Source of the DNA: Blasia pusilla
Lineage: Eukaryota > Marchantiophyta > Marchantiopsida > Blasiales
DNA length: 64,000 bases
Direction of reading: 5' to 3'
Assembly (NCBI GenBank): GCA_050084515.1
Contig: CM114272.1
Span: 2,914,001 to 2,978,000, forward strand
Part shown: piece after piece, positions 11,622 to 22,567 of the stretch
How the letters are laid out: each line of letters opens with the position of its first letter
Position numbering within the stretch: position 1 is the stretch's first letter
Made by a program: the position numbers and the translations under genes
The notes under the pieces: generated by a model
What the model saw: only the letters and a program-made list of their open reading frames with translations
Database searches by the model: none
What the model was told of the DNA's origin: nothing

Positions 11622-13210
11622 CTCAGAAATCCGTGACCGACTTCGTGGTCATGCAACCCCATCCGATCGAGCTTGTCACCTTCGATTCCACCTGCAGGCG
11701 CGCGCTACAGTGCCATTCCAGATTTGCGCAGCGGGTTGACCGGCTCATGACTTACAATCATACTAACCGTCGTCGATGAAACGTGCGATGCGCAAGCTTT
11801 GGATCTTCTCCTATTTCTTCTTTCTGTGCTGCACGATGCATTCTTCGCATCCAGATTCTCCTCCGCGATGGGTTTCTTCCCTCTACTCTAACTCGCAAGA
11901 AACTGGCAGCAATTCGAGGACCCGTCGCAGGGCGGGGAGTAGAAATGGAATCAGGACCGGTGACTTTAATCTATTCGTGAGCTTCCGAAGGGCGAGAAGG
12001 GTTCGTGTCCGCATTGACCGTGAACATTCCTTCCGTTTTTATTTCGTGAGACTTTTGATTCCTCACTATTTTTATTTCGTGCATGGTTTCATTTCCGAAA
12101 AAACTAGGATTCTTCAGAGTATTGTGCGTCGTGGAGTGGATGTTATAGTTACATATTTTGGTGGATCTCGATTGGTATTGCAAAGTTTCGAACTGATCTC
12201 CCACCTTACCGAACTCCTGCACATCCACTACTGGGCACGGGCAAATGCAGCACCCACATAGATAGGCTTGCCGCTGATATTGTTTATGTCTATAGTAAGG
12301 TTAGATGTTTAGGGGTGCCTGTTTCTTCGACCCGTGCAGTGTGTGGACTAGATACCTTGTATTTGCAGCCTTTAATCCACAGAAGCTTGCAGCTGTTCGA
12401 GGATAAGAGTAAAGGAAGGCCCATTTGTATGAGAAGTTTTATGAACATGGCAGATCTGACACGGAAATCTTCATTTTGTGAGTGACGGACTTGAAAGCCT
12501 TCCAATTTATCTACAAAGAATCCTGGATCTTGGAAATCGTCACAATTTTCTGCTGAATTTTGGAAACGAATTCCGGATGTGGTCAATGTCCTCTCATGCG
12601 TGGTTGGCTTGGTGGTGACCTAGTTTAGGCCCAACTAGATGGGCAATGGAAAACAGACAATTATGCTCTTGAATGCTCTGAACTACAACATCCAATAAGG
12701 ACTTTTATGCCATTTCAGATGATAAAAACGTAAAACGCTCCATCTCGTCACCAACATATGGCACATTTTTACACTCAATGATGCAAGATTGTGACTCCAA
12801 AATGAACATCGTCAACTCCTGCCAGCCAAAAAAGCCTGCGAGCTATATCAGTTCTTTGAAATGTCAAATGCATGAATCCAAAAGAGCCCAAATGGAATTT
12901 CATTCTAATTCAACTCGATTTTAATGCAGAGGAAAAGGGTTGGAGATTTCCAATTGCTTGAAGAAGACAGTCAATTGATCCAAGAGTATTTTTAGCTCTA
13001 GGACTTCCCGAGCTTCCTGCTGCTGAAGCAACAGTTGTGTAAGGGGAAACGATTGAAACCTCATTCAGATCTAATCACTCGTACCTACGAGCCCAAGTGG
13101 TATGAGGGCATTCAAGAAACTGCGTTGAGTGGACTTTCCACAGGAAGTAGAAGTTCTAGAAAGCAGAGAACCACACTAGACTACAGTTTGATGTTATCAG
13201 CGAGATGCTG

Positions 13211-13232
13211 ATATATATATATATATATATAT
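13211..13232. repeat. (AT)n microsatellite
   Basis: Twenty-two bases of AT dinucleotide in non-coding sequence. Confidence 0.95.
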
Positions 13233-14419
13233 GAATATGATTCAGATGTTTCCTGTTTGGATTTAGGTTCCAAAATTGGATTAGAACGACTGCGAATGAC
13301 GACCAATTCAAAACGGAACCAAAAAAGGAGAGATTCGAGAAATCTGCCAAAGAATTTCGAAGTGGAATAAAGATATGGCCGCCTGGAGCCTCACCATCCG
13401 ATGAGTCCTCCTCAAATAAAACTTCCAATCAGTCCTGATCTACCTGCTCCCAAGTTCAGATGGACCCTCGATCTCTTACTTTATGCTCTTCCGAAACCCT
13501 TAATTCGTTTTGCCTTCGGCCTCATAGATCATCCATCTCATTCAAGTTCATTTCCACTTGAAGTGCCAGCTTACCGCTGTCATACAAGAAAATCGAAATC
13601 CAACCTATCGATACATGGACAGTGCACTTGGGCATGTCGAAATGGGCAAGGCTGACCAATTGATGCACATGCAGATACTCCACGTGAGGATATAGGAACA
13701 GTCGATCCAATTGATGAAAAGCATTCACTTTATGTGTACGGAACGAGTGGGCATGTCGGGAGAGGAATTTGAAGTTACGAGACCAACATCACAGAATCCG
13801 TGAACATGTATCGTGGGCATTCAGCGATGGGAGGCTGTCGAACTGCATTCGCCAAGAACCCAAGATCGAGTGACAGAGGAAGGCCTCATGAATCGATTAG
13901 ATCGTGTTTTACGATCGCAGAGGCTAGTTCTCTTGGCTCTTATGCAGTCCGTTTTGGGATTTTCATTGAACATTTGTCAGCAACGTGGCTCATCACATGC
14001 GTGGTTTTGTCGATGAGGGACATGAATATACGTACAGTGTCTGACAACTCAAGGCCAGATGAAATCCCAACAATAGATAGCTGCAATGAGGAACTAAACT
14101 GCTAGCTACGAAAACATGAAGAGGATCAGATCATATTTGCAACTAGCAGTCACGCTGAGAAGCAGAGGTTGAACCAATTTAAAGACTTTCATGTTCCACA
14201 ATCCGACCACATGATGCTTTCGAGCATCATGTTCAGTACGCTAAATCTCGACTCACTTCAGCATTTCCGTCATTTACACTCAAATCACTCAAACTGGAAA
14301 GCAATGAATCACCACGGCTGTCTGTATAAAGCAAGGTTTCTTAGAACTCAATCGCAAGAGAGCACTGACCAATTTTGAGAGAAAAAGAAACTAACTGAAA
14401 GCTGTCAACAGAAGAACAA

Positions 14420-14890
14420 GATTTGTGAGGTCCTACATTCTTTGGAGAAGATGATTGGCAGCAGAATTGCAGGATTCTTGAGTTCAATAGCCAACTCAAG
14501 ATTAGAATAAAATTTCTGTGTTCATGCATCCAAAAGCCCCAGAATTCTTCTTGGGTTAATCCAACTTTCGAAAATAAGATTCGTGAGGCCAGACAAGACT
14601 CTTTGGAGATGGAGAAGCATGGAAGTTTCTATCTCTAACCAGTAAGAGCTTCCTGGTTGAAATCAACAGACAAAGACAAGCTGTACAACAGCAGATAAGA
14701 TAAACTTTCTGTGCTCATGTATCCAAAAGTCCGAGAGGACCCGCAATTCTTCTTGGGTTCATGCGTTCAAAAACTCTCATTAGCTTTCGAAAACAAGATT
14801 CGTGAGACAGGACTCTTTTGGAGATGGAGAAGCTAGAAGTTTTTATTTCTAACCAGTAAGAGCTTCCTAGTTGAAATCAACAGATATCAG
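14420..14890. repeat. Tandem repeat, unit about 193 bp, two copies plus a partial third
   Basis: 'tttctgtg(t/c)tcatg(c/t)atccaaaag' at 14513 recurs at 14706. Each copy continues with 'attcttcttgggtt', a 'gattcgtgag' block and 'accagtaagagcttcct(g/a)gttgaaatcaaca'. A partial upstream copy of the 'gat(t)tgtgagg...ctttggagaagat' block begins about 14420. Non-coding local amplification between the germin cluster and the first dirigent gene. Confidence 0.75.
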
Positions 14891-15202
14891 GCAACGCCAT
14901 ATATGTATATGTACAAACATTGCTTGACAGAAGGAGCATGTACGACTCCCTCCCTACTCCTGTCACGAATCAGCTACCCCAAAGATGGACGGACGTTCCT
15001 GCCCTTGCACAAAGACCCCACGAAACGCATGCTCTACCTACCCAAGTGATCTCTCTAAGTACTCTTCCTTACAGATCCCACCCAGTCGGATGCGCGGGCA
15101 GACCTTACACAGATCGAAATGAGTCATGTACATGAGCTTACTACCCACTCAATCTGTCGCGCCCAGAATCTCGTTCGTGGAGCACTGAGAATCGGTCAAG
15201 AT

Positions 15203-15763
15203 CTAGAAAGTGGCCTCGGACTCGCGATCGATCTGAATTCTGCCGATGACCTTGTAGAGGTCTTCTCCCTGGATCCTCTCGTACCTCACAACACCGCGAG
15301 CGCCGGCAAGTCCTCTGGTTCCACCGATGACGGCGATCTCCTGCCTCCTCCATTCCCGACCTCCGTTCCTGTCCTCGTTCCACACACCACGGAGGTGGAG
15401 CTGGGCGTTGGCGAATCGCTTGTCCTGGTTCACATCGACGTCCTCGAAGTAGATGGTGGAAATCTTCTCGAACTGGTTTTCGTTGATGTAGAAGTAGAGA
15501 CCGCTGACTTCGGCAAAGCGCTCGGACTTGGAATCCTCGCTCTTGGTGGCTATGTCCGTGTATACGAATCCCCTTCCCCTGCTGCGATCGCTGTCTGACC
15601 TGCTGTCTCTGTCTCTGGGTCCGAACACTTGCAGTTCGTTCGACTGGCCGTGGCGCTGGTAGAACACGAACCGGATGTGTTCGCTTCTTTCGGCCTGGAC
15701 AAGGCACACGCTAGCCATCATCAGGCATCCCGCCAGAACTAGGAGCATGGTAGCGCGAGCCAT
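15203..15763 (-). CDS. Dirigent-like protein (divergent solitary copy)
   Basis: 186-residue secreted dirigent-family protein. The ATG at 15763 opens MARATMLLVLAGCLMMASV, the signal peptide shared by the four paralogues at 51-61 kb. The mature part has the family blocks in order: an N-terminal strand (HIRFVFYQRH), a Ser/Arg/Asp-rich linker, 'RGRGFVYTDIAT', 'EVSGLYFYINE', 'ANAQLHLRGVWN', and the hallmark 'IGGTRGLAGARGVVRYE', equivalent to the VGGTGxF-xxARG motif. Dirigent proteins form beta-barrels that orient phenoxy radicals during lignan-type coupling, usually in the apoplast; the substrate here is unknown. It differs from the 51-61 kb genes throughout, including an 'EREWRR'-like Trp-containing loop, so it is an older duplicate. 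A 5'-UTR intron precedes it. Confidence 0.88.
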   Translation of the reverse strand: MARATMLLVLAGCLMMASVCLVQAERSEHIRFVFYQRHGQSNELQVFGPRDRDSRSDSDRSRGRGFVYTDIATKSEDSKSERFAEVSGLYFYINENQFEKISTIYFEDVDVNQDKRFANAQLHLRGVWNEDRNGGREWRRQEIAVIGGTRGLAGARGVVRYERIQGEDLYKVIGRIQIDRESEATF

Positions 15764-15793
15764 GGCTGAAACCTCGAAGAGGAACGTAAGATC

Positions 15794-16097
15794 CTGCAAG
15801 AGTCCAGAGAAACAATCAAATTCTGATGCTTCATGATGAGACGCTCATGGAACACCTAATCTCTGCACTTGGATCAGAACAGCATGTCCTGGTCGAACAC
15901 AGCACGAAGCGATCACATGCAAGTACCAACTCATGCAAACAGGGATCGCCATGACTACTCGAAAGCGGTTCGATTCGAAATGACTCGGATCTGTTTGCAC
16001 TGAACCACCACTGAGAGGCAGAGGAAACGCTCGAATTGGGCAGCTGTAATGCGCAGCAAGTTAAGGAGGCCAAGATCAAGAGGGAACGCTCACTTAC
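15794..16097 (-). other. 5'-UTR intron of solitary dirigent-like gene
   Basis: On the minus strand a GTAAGTGAGCG donor at 16097 and a CTCTTGCAG acceptor ending at 15794 define a 304-nt intron, 30 bp before the start codon. The donor string GTAAGTGAGC recurs at the equivalent place in the two minus-strand paralogues. Alternatively the donor could be the internal GTGAGC. Confidence 0.6.
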
Positions 16098-16187
16098 GAG
16101 CTTAGCTCCTAACAAGAGTCGGATTCCTGATTGGAACAATTCTCCAAAGCTATTGTTGAACTGATGAATTACTCATCATTTTGACGG

Positions 16188-16195
16188 TATTTATA
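16188..16195 (-). promoter_or_regulatory. TATA box of solitary dirigent-like gene
   Basis: TATAAATA on the minus strand, about 90 bp before the predicted 5'-UTR intron donor. The other dirigent-like genes carry a TATA box at a comparable place. Confidence 0.55.
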
Positions 16196-16199
16196 GTCC

Positions 16200-19100
16200 A
16201 GTTTCTCAAGGTGGGTAATCAAACGTGTACTCTGCATGGTCGTCTTATGACTAGTAAGTATGTTACAGAAGCATCCAAAATTCATGGTAGAAACCACAGG
16301 ACTCTCGAAATTCATGGCCCAAAAATATCTGATATTTCAAGTCCACCGAAATCCAGATTCCGGTGTACCCAATGATTGCACACAACTCAATTCCAAACTG
16401 AACATCTCGTAAACTTTAGGGTATTGCGATTTAGAGGTGAACTCGATTGATTCTTCGATATTTGTATGCGGCCGATACAGACAGCATGAAGTGTCCGATG
16501 CCTTCAGGTTGGAGTTCTGAATATATGAATGCTAAAATCTGAGATTACAATCTGATGTTCATTGCCAAAACCTACATGTCCGTCCAGCTCTATCTCATAT
16601 GGAGACGCACAAAACGAGACGAAGTACACTTCCTTAGATCGGAGGCGAAGTATGGCATAATTAGCAAGTAAAAGAAACTGCATAAGACAAGAGCAGCTGC
16701 TGCTTCACGACGTAACTGCGTCTGTGTGCGGACGTAAGAACTGCGGTTGTCTGCTCTAGAGGCTAACTTCGACCTCCCTAGTCCGAGCCCGGAATTAGAG
16801 ATAACTCGAGAGGCCAGGAGATTTCTTGACTTGCAAACACTTCACCTAGCATCCAGCATCTAGAATTTTTGGTGTGTAATATTTCCTGTAATGCAACAAG
16901 AAAATATTTCACATACGTAGAATTTGTTTTTTATTTTTGTGTTGCATTATTCCCTCAAACCAATTTCTTTTTCCCGGCCATGCATGGGAAACAAAAGGTA
17001 TTGGGGAAAGGTAACTTCTTCCCACGGCAAAACCTCGGGCTTTCAGCTTTTCACCTCCTACCCTTTCCTCCCCCTAAAAGTGCACAAATAGAAGAGAGCC
17101 CTGTGTGCCGTACGGGATGGAGTGGGAATGTAGTAGAAACGTCCATCATCGGCGGATGATGGACGTCACTCGTACCCATAGAAATGTACCACCCATATGG
17201 GGATCGTAGGAGCTCCCACGCGTGTAGCTCGCAGCCGTCGCGATGGGGGCAGGCGCGACAACGATTTCCCGTCCGCTCGTTACAGTGAGTACACTGTATG
17301 GGGACCATATCCTACAGGATGTCGCATCGTACGGCGGCCCCTGCCAGACCTGCATGCATGCAGACACGCCCGCTCGTCTGCTATCAGGAACTACGCGCGG
17401 GTGACTGATGAGGGAGCGCTCAGAACAGTCCGTCCCGACGGGACCGGCAACCAACGACATGAGCTCGGGAACGGCATATGCGTTTCCAGTAGACGTGCAT
17501 GTCGAATCTAGAGCAGATCCACGACGTACTCCGTCAGATCGCCGTCCACTTTCCCGACCCAAGTCCGTGGTCCCTCCGCGTGCATGCGTCGCTAGGATAT
17601 GTAGGTGAGGTAGGCAGGAAGGTGTAGGAAATTTGATTCATCATGAGGAGTAAGAGGGGAACTGCGCGAGTCGTTGAGTCGGTTAGAGGAATCTCGGCGG
17701 GGAGAAGAAGGTTGGATCATAGTGAGATACAAGGATCTTCTAAACATCCTCCGCAATCAATCCTCCTCAATCTTGGAGGGTAGAGGAGGATGTTTGGGAA
17801 AAGAATGAAGGAGTGATTTGCAGTCGACCGTCAGTGAAGTCCAAGTGTTCCGAATTCTTTTAGAGAAGGCGATTCGCGCGCTCAGAGCTGGAAACATTAG
17901 CAAATGCGGAAGGCGGAAAGTTTCAATGGGAATCGGAGCTGTGAACGCCCGGTTTCTGACTTCTCGTTCCCGTATACGAGAAGATCTATTTGGTTTCATT
18001 TCATGAGAAAACTTGGATGGAAGCCCAGAGTGGACGCAACAAATTTCTCGAAACCCTTGAAGAGAAATGTACCAGTCGATTCGTAGTACATCTGCGAGAA
18101 AGAATCACTCCGTGACAGTGTGTCCGTGGACGTGTATTGAAACTCATGTCTTTCCGAACCAGAACCCGCGAGTACGAGTCTTGAGAGCTCCTGTGTGGAA
18201 TCCTACGCAGCCTCCATAGACTGTACTGCATCCAAAGACTCGAAATAATAATGGAGCTATAAGAGACGTACAAAGTAAACATGATCTCCAATTTATTCGA
18301 TTGCATCCATAAACTTAGTTGGAATCGTAGTCGTTCTATGTGATGCACACGATGGAGAATCTATTCCAGGTTAGACTCTCGATCGTTCAACGAATTTAGA
18401 AGACCTTTCCATTCTTCCGATATAGTCGGTGCAGAGTTCGAAAAACGTTCGTATAGCTATCTCCGACGTAGGAACTGTAGTGTGTTCCAGAGGTCCATCT
18501 CAATCTCCATGATCCACAATTGATAGTTGTGAGCATTCTCAGCAACAAATAGTAGCTGTATCGTCGTCTGGATTAAGCTGGTTCCGGTATGCATTTCACG
18601 TAAGGAACCAGAGGTCGCACCCGGTTTTTTCTTCAAGTGCGTTGATCAATCGAGAGTAAATACTAGAGGTTGCTAGGTGTTGTTTGGTAGAAGACTTCAT
18701 CAATGTATACCGTACATCTAATTCAGCCATAGAAGTCTCAAAAAGCTATGGAAGATTGTGGAGGATTGTAGGAGATGGATTCAGTGCTTTAGAAATTTCT
18801 CTTACTATTTCATGATCCGTGTACCAACTCAACCAATTTCGAAGAAGTAGCCTTCAAGAAGTAGAAGAGGTCGCTAGACCGCAAGATGCTAACAACACCG
18901 GTGCTCGAAGATTTTCTTTGACATAGAATTAGCCAAGTGGCGAAATCTTGTACTCAGATATGACGGATCATTCATCCGAGACAAATGAACCAAAGGACCA
19001 GGCTAGTTATTCGACTCTTTAAGCACCTTCCTGGTTCTTGTCTTTTTCCCAGCTTATGAAGAAAATCGTGCCGACAGTCTTCTCATGTCTGAGACTGACG

Positions 19101-19260
19101 AGAACTCTCCAATCTGTTTGCCGTCTCATCTCGGAGACTAGAAAAGTTTCCCATGTGTGTGCGCGTACCTTCTCAGCTGCGAAACTCCAGAAACTACTTC
19201 GATTAGCGTAGGCGACGTGATTGTGTGTTGGTTGCTGTCAAATTAGTTGCAGTAAGCTAA
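16200..19260. other. Intergenic with palindromes and a GC-rich island
   Basis: No gene recognised. Two inverted repeats are visible: 16889-16898 against 16940-16949 (10-bp perfect arms), and a hairpin at 17139-17166 (12-bp perfect arms, 4-nt loop). From 17,139 to about 17,620 base composition turns clearly GC- and CpG-rich against its surroundings. Long open frames there on both strands look like consequences of composition, with no motif. The stretch 17.6-19.26 kb shows nothing. Confidence 0.45.
17139..17166. repeat. Hairpin, 12-bp perfect arms
   Basis: Arms 17139-17150 and 17155-17166 are perfect reverse complements with a GGCG loop. It sits at the sharp start of the GC-rich island (17.14-17.62 kb). 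Confidence 0.92.
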
Positions 19261-19435
19261 TCATGTGACTTTGAAACATCACAAATTCAAAAATTTCTTT
19301 ATTAATCCTCACATTGTATAACTTGAAAATTTACATTTCAAACTATCACCAAAGATTTCCACGTGCCTTTAATATGATAAACATGTTTTTATACCACCAT
19401 TTCTTGCAAACTTCCTATTCTATCAGTAGCCTATC

Positions 19436-20150
19436 CTACCGATATATAGGCTACTTTTGAAAAGTATTCTATGGTGAAGCATAAAGATGGAAACGGTGTT
19501 GTTTGTGTGGAAAGTTGGCAAGGAAAAATGAAACAATTCATCTTCTGAAATGAATGATACACCAAAAGTATGATCATATTTTCCAACGTATCAAACTTTC
19601 ATTGATGGCCGTCCTTTTCTAAGATTTTTGTAAGTCCAAAGCTATTAACTTATATTCATAATTCCTATTCCATCAAATCCTATAGATATTCGTGACGTAG
19701 AAAAAATTGTGCGTGATGAGGCACAAGAACAAAAACTCACTCTTCGTGTGGAAGAGTTGGCAAGACAACGTGAAACAAGTTGTCTTCAAGAAATCAACCA
19801 TACACCAACGTATGGTCATATCTTCAACATGTCAAAATTTATTTTCCTTGATGGCCATCCTTTTCTAAGATTGTTGTAAGTCCAAAGCTATTAACTTCTT
19901 ATTTCATTAAATCCTCCAGATATATGTGGCTTTAAAAAAGTGTTGCAAGGCAAGGCACAAAATAGAAAATATACCATTCAGATAGAGAATGATGCTCTTC
20001 AAAAGGAAAAAAGAAGGATCTCCTAAAGAGAAAATAAAAGAAGGCGTGCCTTTCAACGTCAAGTAGAGACTTCTTACACGAATGGAGGAATTGGAAATGA
20101 TAGAAATATTATTATGGTGGAGACTCCAATTCAAGATGCCCCAAGGTAAA
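19436..20150 (+). repeat. Three tandem units of about 240 bp, exon-like
   Basis: Units begin near 19436, 19678 and 19916 with a 'gatatat/gatattcg' block. The first two share 'gtgtggaa(a/g)agttggcaagg'-type and 'gatggcc(g/a)tccttttctaagatt(t/g)ttgtaagtccaaagctattaac' blocks. In the second unit an open frame encodes charged sequence (for example RVEELARQRETSCL) and runs into a TTGTAAGTCC donor-like string, so each unit looks like an exon plus donor that was amplified. It lies just upstream of the Helitron and may belong to that element's 5' region. The third unit is the most diverged. Confidence 0.6.
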
Positions 20151-20258
20151 CAACCTCGTATAAATATCCTCTGATCTTGCTCTAGAATTCCTTGGTTGCA
20201 AGTTTTTGTTTAAATCGTGCTTATAAATAATCATTTTTGATGGAATAAGGAGTAAACT

Positions 20259-20579
20259 ATGAGAGTTCCTATTTATGACATAGCTACTTTTATGACTTCT
20301 TTCTTTGAGAAATTATATGTTGGAGAGAATGGGGTTGAGGTGCCCAATATGATAAGTATTGAAGAGGAGATACCATTATCTAGAAATCAAGAACATGAAG
20401 TCATTCTTGAGGCTTCTACACTTCCACCAAGAATTGAGGATGTGCCTTCTATACTTAATGGAGTGAACAACCCGTTAGGGAGTGGACTTTTACCTCCTAC
20501 TTTGACAAGTATCCAAACATCGAGTAATATTGGGAGGATAGTGAAAGTCAACAAGTTACTCAATCTTGCACGGACTTGA
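20259..20579 (+). pseudogene. Possible Helitron 5' ORF fragment
   Basis: A 106-codon frame with ordinary plant-like codon use and a Glu/Pro-rich sequence (MRVPIYDIATFMTSFFEKLY at the start). It matches no family I recognise. It lies 300 bp before the clear Helitron Rep-region homology on the same strand, so I infer it could be part of the N-terminal region of that element. Confidence 0.25.
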
Positions 20580-20889
20580 AACTTCCAAGAAAGTGATGTA
20601 AGAAAACTTGGGATGCCATCTATTATAAGTCAAACAAAGGGGCAGTCTCAATCTTGTGAAGATGATTGAAATATATCCTTCGTGTCATGCTCTCTATTGG
20701 AAATATGAGAAGGTGAGGGCTAAAAGATTTCATACCTCATGTTTTGATATGTGTTGCGAACATAGAAAAGTTTAACTTCCCTTCTTGAATCTTGCAATGA
20801 TTAATTTCAGGTATTGGTGCTCAAAGTTGTCACTTTGAGCACAAATACCTTATAATTGGGCATTACAATTAGCTTCTATCGGAGCTCAT

Positions 20890-21640
20890 GTGATAGAGCA
20901 AATTGGTGGTATTAGATACTTTAGGGTTCAAGGTGACATCTACCATACTATTGAAGCACTATATCTAGAGAAAGGGGATCATCCTAGATTTGCTGAGATC
21001 TACATTCATGATATTGAGAATGAGTTGGAGCATTCAGGAAGAGTTATGTCACATTATCTCCAACTTGATGTCTTACGAGGGCTACAAGAGATGTTGCATG
21101 AGCATAATCCATATGTTAAAGTATTTTATTCCATTTTCAACGACGCAAGTACTCGCAATGTGTGTATCATCCTAAAGGCAAGTAAGTGTGGTCTTGAGGA
21201 AAAACGTTCCAGCTTACCATTGGCTTTTGAAATTGCTACAATTTTGCCAAGCGATGGAAGTGATTGTGTTGATCGTCGTGATATTATTGTGCAATTATAT
21301 GGAGGGGACACAAGATGTATATCAAACCTTAATGAAGCATATGTTCCACTGCAGTTTTTTTTGTTATATGTTTATGGTTTATGGGTTGGCATCTTGGAAT
21401 ACTATTTGGGAGTTTTCCAAAAATTGTAAGAAGTAGAGTTATGAGGAAAAATATACATATGGACTATAGAGTTGTAAAATGTTCTGATGACTTAGTAGAC
21501 GAGGATAGAGTTGATGGTGGAGGCTTATCACATATCCATGTATTGATTATTCTCGGACATGATGATATTGACTATTCCTCATGTCCGAGAATAATCAATA
21601 CATGGATACATGGATATCTGATTCTGATGATATTGTCGTA
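20890..21640 (+). pseudogene. Helitron Rep N-terminal domain fragment
   Basis: The frame from 20890 reads IGGIRYFRVQGDIYHTIEAL and continues through 'RFAEIYIHD' and 'LRGLQEMLHEHNPYVKVF', the typical Helitron-like N-terminal helicase-associated domain. It ends at 21429, and the catalytic HUH block continues in another frame (GGGLSHIHVLIIL, 21381-21641 frame). In this family the two histidines bind the metal used by the Tyr nuclease in rolling-circle transposition. The break between the frames shows decay. Confidence 0.75.
21534..21607. repeat. Perfect 29-bp inverted repeat beside the Helitron HUH motif
   Basis: Arm 21534-21562 and arm 21579-21607 are perfect reverse complements of 29 bp, separated by 16 nt. 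The left arm encodes the last part of the HIHVLIILGH Rep motif, so the right arm is an inverted copy of catalytic-motif coding sequence. This suggests a templated fold-back duplication rather than a conserved regulatory hairpin. Confidence 0.95.
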
Positions 21641-21902
21641 GCCAAAAATCGAGATCCAATCACACATCCAAGATTCCATTCTACTATGGCCAATTACATG
21701 ATTCATAGTCTATGTGGAAAATCCAAATGCTCCATGTATGGATAGGGAAACAAAAAAATGCACCAAAGGCTATCCCAAGGCTTTTACAATTGTGACTTTG
21801 CATACCAAAAATGGTTACCCAATCCATCGAAGGTACTAATTTCTTAATAAAGTATTAAGTAGAGCTTCCTATAGTATACATTTTTATTTTATTTTATTTT
21901 AT

Positions 21903-22560
21903 TTGTTACAAATCTTTGAGATATCTTCGATCTCTTCTAATATTGTGTTCTTTGTTACATACGTTAGATTAGACGATGGAAAGAAGATAACGAAGCACAA
22001 AAAGTGTTTGGATAATCAATGGATCGTGCTTTATAATCCTTTGTTATGTATCATTTATCACTATCATATTAATTTGGAGATCACAAATAATATTACTACG
22101 GTTAAATACTTATATAAATACGTAGATAAGGGATCTGAGACTGTATCATTTAAGGTCTAAAAAGATATGGATACTTGAAGGACAATGGAGGTTATTGATG
22201 AGACAAACCTATATCTAGATACAAGGTAAATTTAACATAATTTGAATATTTTTAATGATATGATATATATGGAAGTATATTAAGTAATTTATCTTGGAAT
22301 TTTATGTAGGTATATCTCTTCTTTAGAGCCATGTTGGAGACTTTCAAATTTAAATTATATTTTGAATAACCGGGTGTAATGAGATTGGCTATTCATCTAC
22401 CAGAGACACAAATGATATACTTCATTGATTATGATATCCGTGAAGATATCCATATTATAATGCGCAATCCCATAAGTAGAATAATCAGACAAAATAGTAA
22501 TATGCTAATATTTTTTCTTTTCTGTATTCATTTTGTAACTTGCTATGGGTTTGAGAAGAA
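21903..22560 (+). pseudogene. Helitron central domain fragments
   Basis: Two frames carry conserved Helitron central sequence: 'LDNQWIVLYNPLLCIIYHYH' through 'TTVKYLYKYVDKGSE' (22000-22150), then 'MRLAIHLPETQMIYFIDYD' (22379 on). Stops and AT-rich intron-like sequence separate them. Homology fades at about 22,540, just before the minisatellite insertion. Confidence 0.75.
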
Positions 22561-22567
22561 ATGGAAA

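Larger units (their letters stand above)
10962..14400. other. Intergenic with two AT microsatellites
   Basis: No gene recognised. Simple (AT)n tracts lie at 11602-11621 and 13211-13232. Open frames of up to 161 codons exist at 11.8-12.3 kb on the plus strand, but they overlap competing frames, have no motif, and are rich in Arg and aromatics as expected by chance. Confidence 0.5.

Noticed and set aside
11776-12261. 161-codon plus-strand frame
   Set aside because: Overlaps other frames, is Arg- and Phe-rich as expected by chance, and lacks any family signature.
15119-15598. 159-codon plus-strand frame opposite the solitary dirigent gene, and similar antisense frames opposite the other four
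   Set aside because: These are antisense shadows of a GC-rich coding sequence; the minus-strand (or sense) dirigent motifs explain the conservation.
17146-17562. 138-codon frame on the minus strand with an overlapping plus-strand frame
   Set aside because: Both strands are open because the island is GC-rich; there is no motif, signal peptide or splice context.
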